From the NCBI GenBank assembly GCA_021826765.1, contig JAKAYK010000060.1, forward strand, positions 1-6,293: a stretch of 6,293 nt of DNA, given 5' to 3'. The translations under genes were made by a program, and so were the position numbers. The notes under the pieces are model-generated. The model had not been told where the DNA came from. It saw only the letters and a program-made list of their open reading frames with translations, and searched no databases. Positions 5,221 through 6,293 of the stretch are shown in pieces (the stretch's first letter is position 1; each line of letters starts with the position of its first letter). This DNA comes from Thermoplasmata archaeon (GTDB lineage: Archaea; Thermoplasmatota; Thermoplasmata; Thermoplasmatales; Thermoplasmataceae).

Positions 5221-6293
5221 ATGGCTATCAAAACCTTCAATCCGTACACTGGAAAACAGATAAAAAGTTATGAAGAGCACGATGAAGAAACTGTGAGGAA
5301 TATTTTCAACTCAGTATCCAGGGAACAGGAAACCTGGAAAAAAAGCATAGATGACAGGATAAATTTTATCATGAAGGAAGTTGTTCCCAGATTCAGGAAA
5401 GAGAAGGAGTCTCTGGCATTCATCATGTCTTCAGAAATGGGAAAGCCCATATCACAGAGCAGGGCAGAGATTGACAAATGCATATCAACCATGGAGTTTT
5501 TCTGCAGAGAGGGGAAGAAACTCCTTTCAGACAACATTATTGAAACAGAGGCAACAAAGAGCTTTGTGAGATTTGAGCCTCTTGGGACTGTATTTCTCGT
5601 AATGCCATGGAATTTTCCACTCTGGCAGGCCATGAGGGCAGCCATACCGGCAATGATTGCAGGCAACGGAATCGTGCTCAAGCATGCATCTATTGTGACA
5701 GGAAGTGCCTTGAAGATGGAAGAACTTTTCGACACACCACTTTTCAGGGTGATACTTGTTCCCGGCTCAAAGGCACTATCTGCCATTAAATATTCTGATG
5801 GAGTTTCATTCACAGGTTCTGAGCAGGCAGGAATTGCTATTGCATCGGAGGCTGGAAAGAACCTTAAAAAATCTGTTCTGGAACTGGGAGGTTCAGATCC
5901 ATTTATTGTACTTGAGGATGCAAATCTTGAGGAAACAGCAAAACAGAGCACTTTTGCAAGACTTCAGAACAATGGGCAGAGTTGCATAGCTTCCAAGAGA
6001 TTCATCGTAAGCAAAAAAATCGTTGACGCTTTTTCCGAATTGATGGCTGAAAACTTTCATAAAGTCGTCATGGGAGATCAGCTTGAAGAGAAGACATACC
6101 TTGGCCCCCTATCTTCTAATTCACAGGCAGAAACCGTGAAAAAACAGGTCCATGAACTTGAAAAAATTGGAAAGGTTGAGAGTTATGGGAAACAATCCGG
6201 CAACATGGTCCCGCCTACTATTGTGAAGACAGAATCCCCATTCCTTGAGGAGGTTTTTGGTCCTGTTGCCATATTCAAGACATTCAACTCTAT
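5221..6293 (+). CDS. Aldehyde dehydrogenase, succinate-semialdehyde type (3'-partial)
   Basis: The open frame starts at ATG 5221, just after an in-frame TAA at 5215, and runs off the window after 357 full codons; family members have about 455 residues. It encodes an NAD(P)-dependent aldehyde dehydrogenase that oxidises an aldehyde to the carboxylic acid. All the catalytic parts in this range are present: MPWNFP with the oxyanion Asn131, Lys154 in VLKHAS for cofactor binding, the FTGSE turn (197-201), the general base Glu221 in LELGGSDPF, the nucleophile Cys255 in NNGQSCIASKR, and EEVFGPV (343-349). The FEPLGTVF...NFPLWQ and LGGSDPF patterns are closest to the succinate-semialdehyde dehydrogenase (GabD/Sad) branch, but the substrate cannot be fixed from motifs. 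The segment between LKHAS and FTGS is about seven residues shorter than I expect for that branch. It appears to be its own transcription unit, unrelated to the repair pair upstream. Confidence 0.92.
   Translation, partial: MAIKTFNPYTGKQIKSYEEHDEETVRNIFNSVSREQETWKKSIDDRINFIMKEVVPRFRKEKESLAFIMSSEMGKPISQSRAEIDKCISTMEFFCREGKKLLSDNIIETEATKSFVRFEPLGTVFLVMPWNFPLWQAMRAAIPAMIAGNGIVLKHASIVTGSALKMEELFDTPLFRVILVPGSKALSAIKYSDGVSFTGSEQAGIAIASEAGKNLKKSVLELGGSDPFIVLEDANLEETAKQSTFARLQNNGQSCIASKRFIVSKKIVDAFSELMAENFHKVVMGDQLEEKTYLGPLSSNSQAETVKKQVHELEKIGKVESYGKQSGNMVPPTIVKTESPFLEEVFGPVAIFKTFNS

Noticed and set aside
5268..5951. A 227-codon open frame on the minus strand
   Set aside because: It lies wholly inside the aldehyde dehydrogenase gene, whose catalytic motifs are all in the + frame. 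The reverse translation is Ser/Leu/Ile-rich, with no recognisable motif and no promoter or ribosome site.

Overview
The window looks like chromosomal DNA from a euryarchaeon, most plausibly of the Thermoplasmatales type. The evidence is an archaea-specific Nre DNA-repair gene, AGG- and ATA-rich codon use, TATA-like boxes centred about 25-27 bases before the first ATG of transcription units that have no Shine-Dalgarno site, and T-rich tracts in place of hairpin terminators. The lineage call is inference; no rRNA or other marker gene is present. All genes lie on the + strand and are tightly packed. No mobile element, CRISPR array, tRNA or rRNA was seen.

Region 1 (1-137) holds the last 44 codons of an upstream gene of unknown function. 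Region 2 (138-225) is an AT-rich gap with a small hairpin and a good TATA-like promoter.

Region 3 (226-2968) is a three-gene operon: a small unknown protein with a PGFSGY motif, a YdjI-type SPFH/band-7 protein ending in three zinc ribbons, and a separate zinc-ribbon protein. The genes nearly touch (1-9 bases), and the second and third have Shine-Dalgarno sites. The set recalls the bacterial PspA-associated ydjFGHI module, but no PspA is visible here. It is the best candidate for a poorly described system: possibly a membrane or protein-quality scaffold with zinc-ribbon adaptors.

Region 4 (3006-5163) follows a T-rich tract and has its own TATA-like box. It carries nreA, a DNA-repair factor family with an N-terminal Cys4 cluster and a degenerate PCNA-binding motif at its extreme C-terminus. 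Next comes a SplB-like radical SAM protein (COG1533) with a strong Shine-Dalgarno site, so the two are probably cotranscribed. A shared role in DNA damage handling is plausible but unproven.

Region 5 (5164-6293) has another TATA-like box and the first 357 codons of an aldehyde dehydrogenase of the succinate-semialdehyde dehydrogenase type, cut by the window end. It appears to be a separate metabolic unit.
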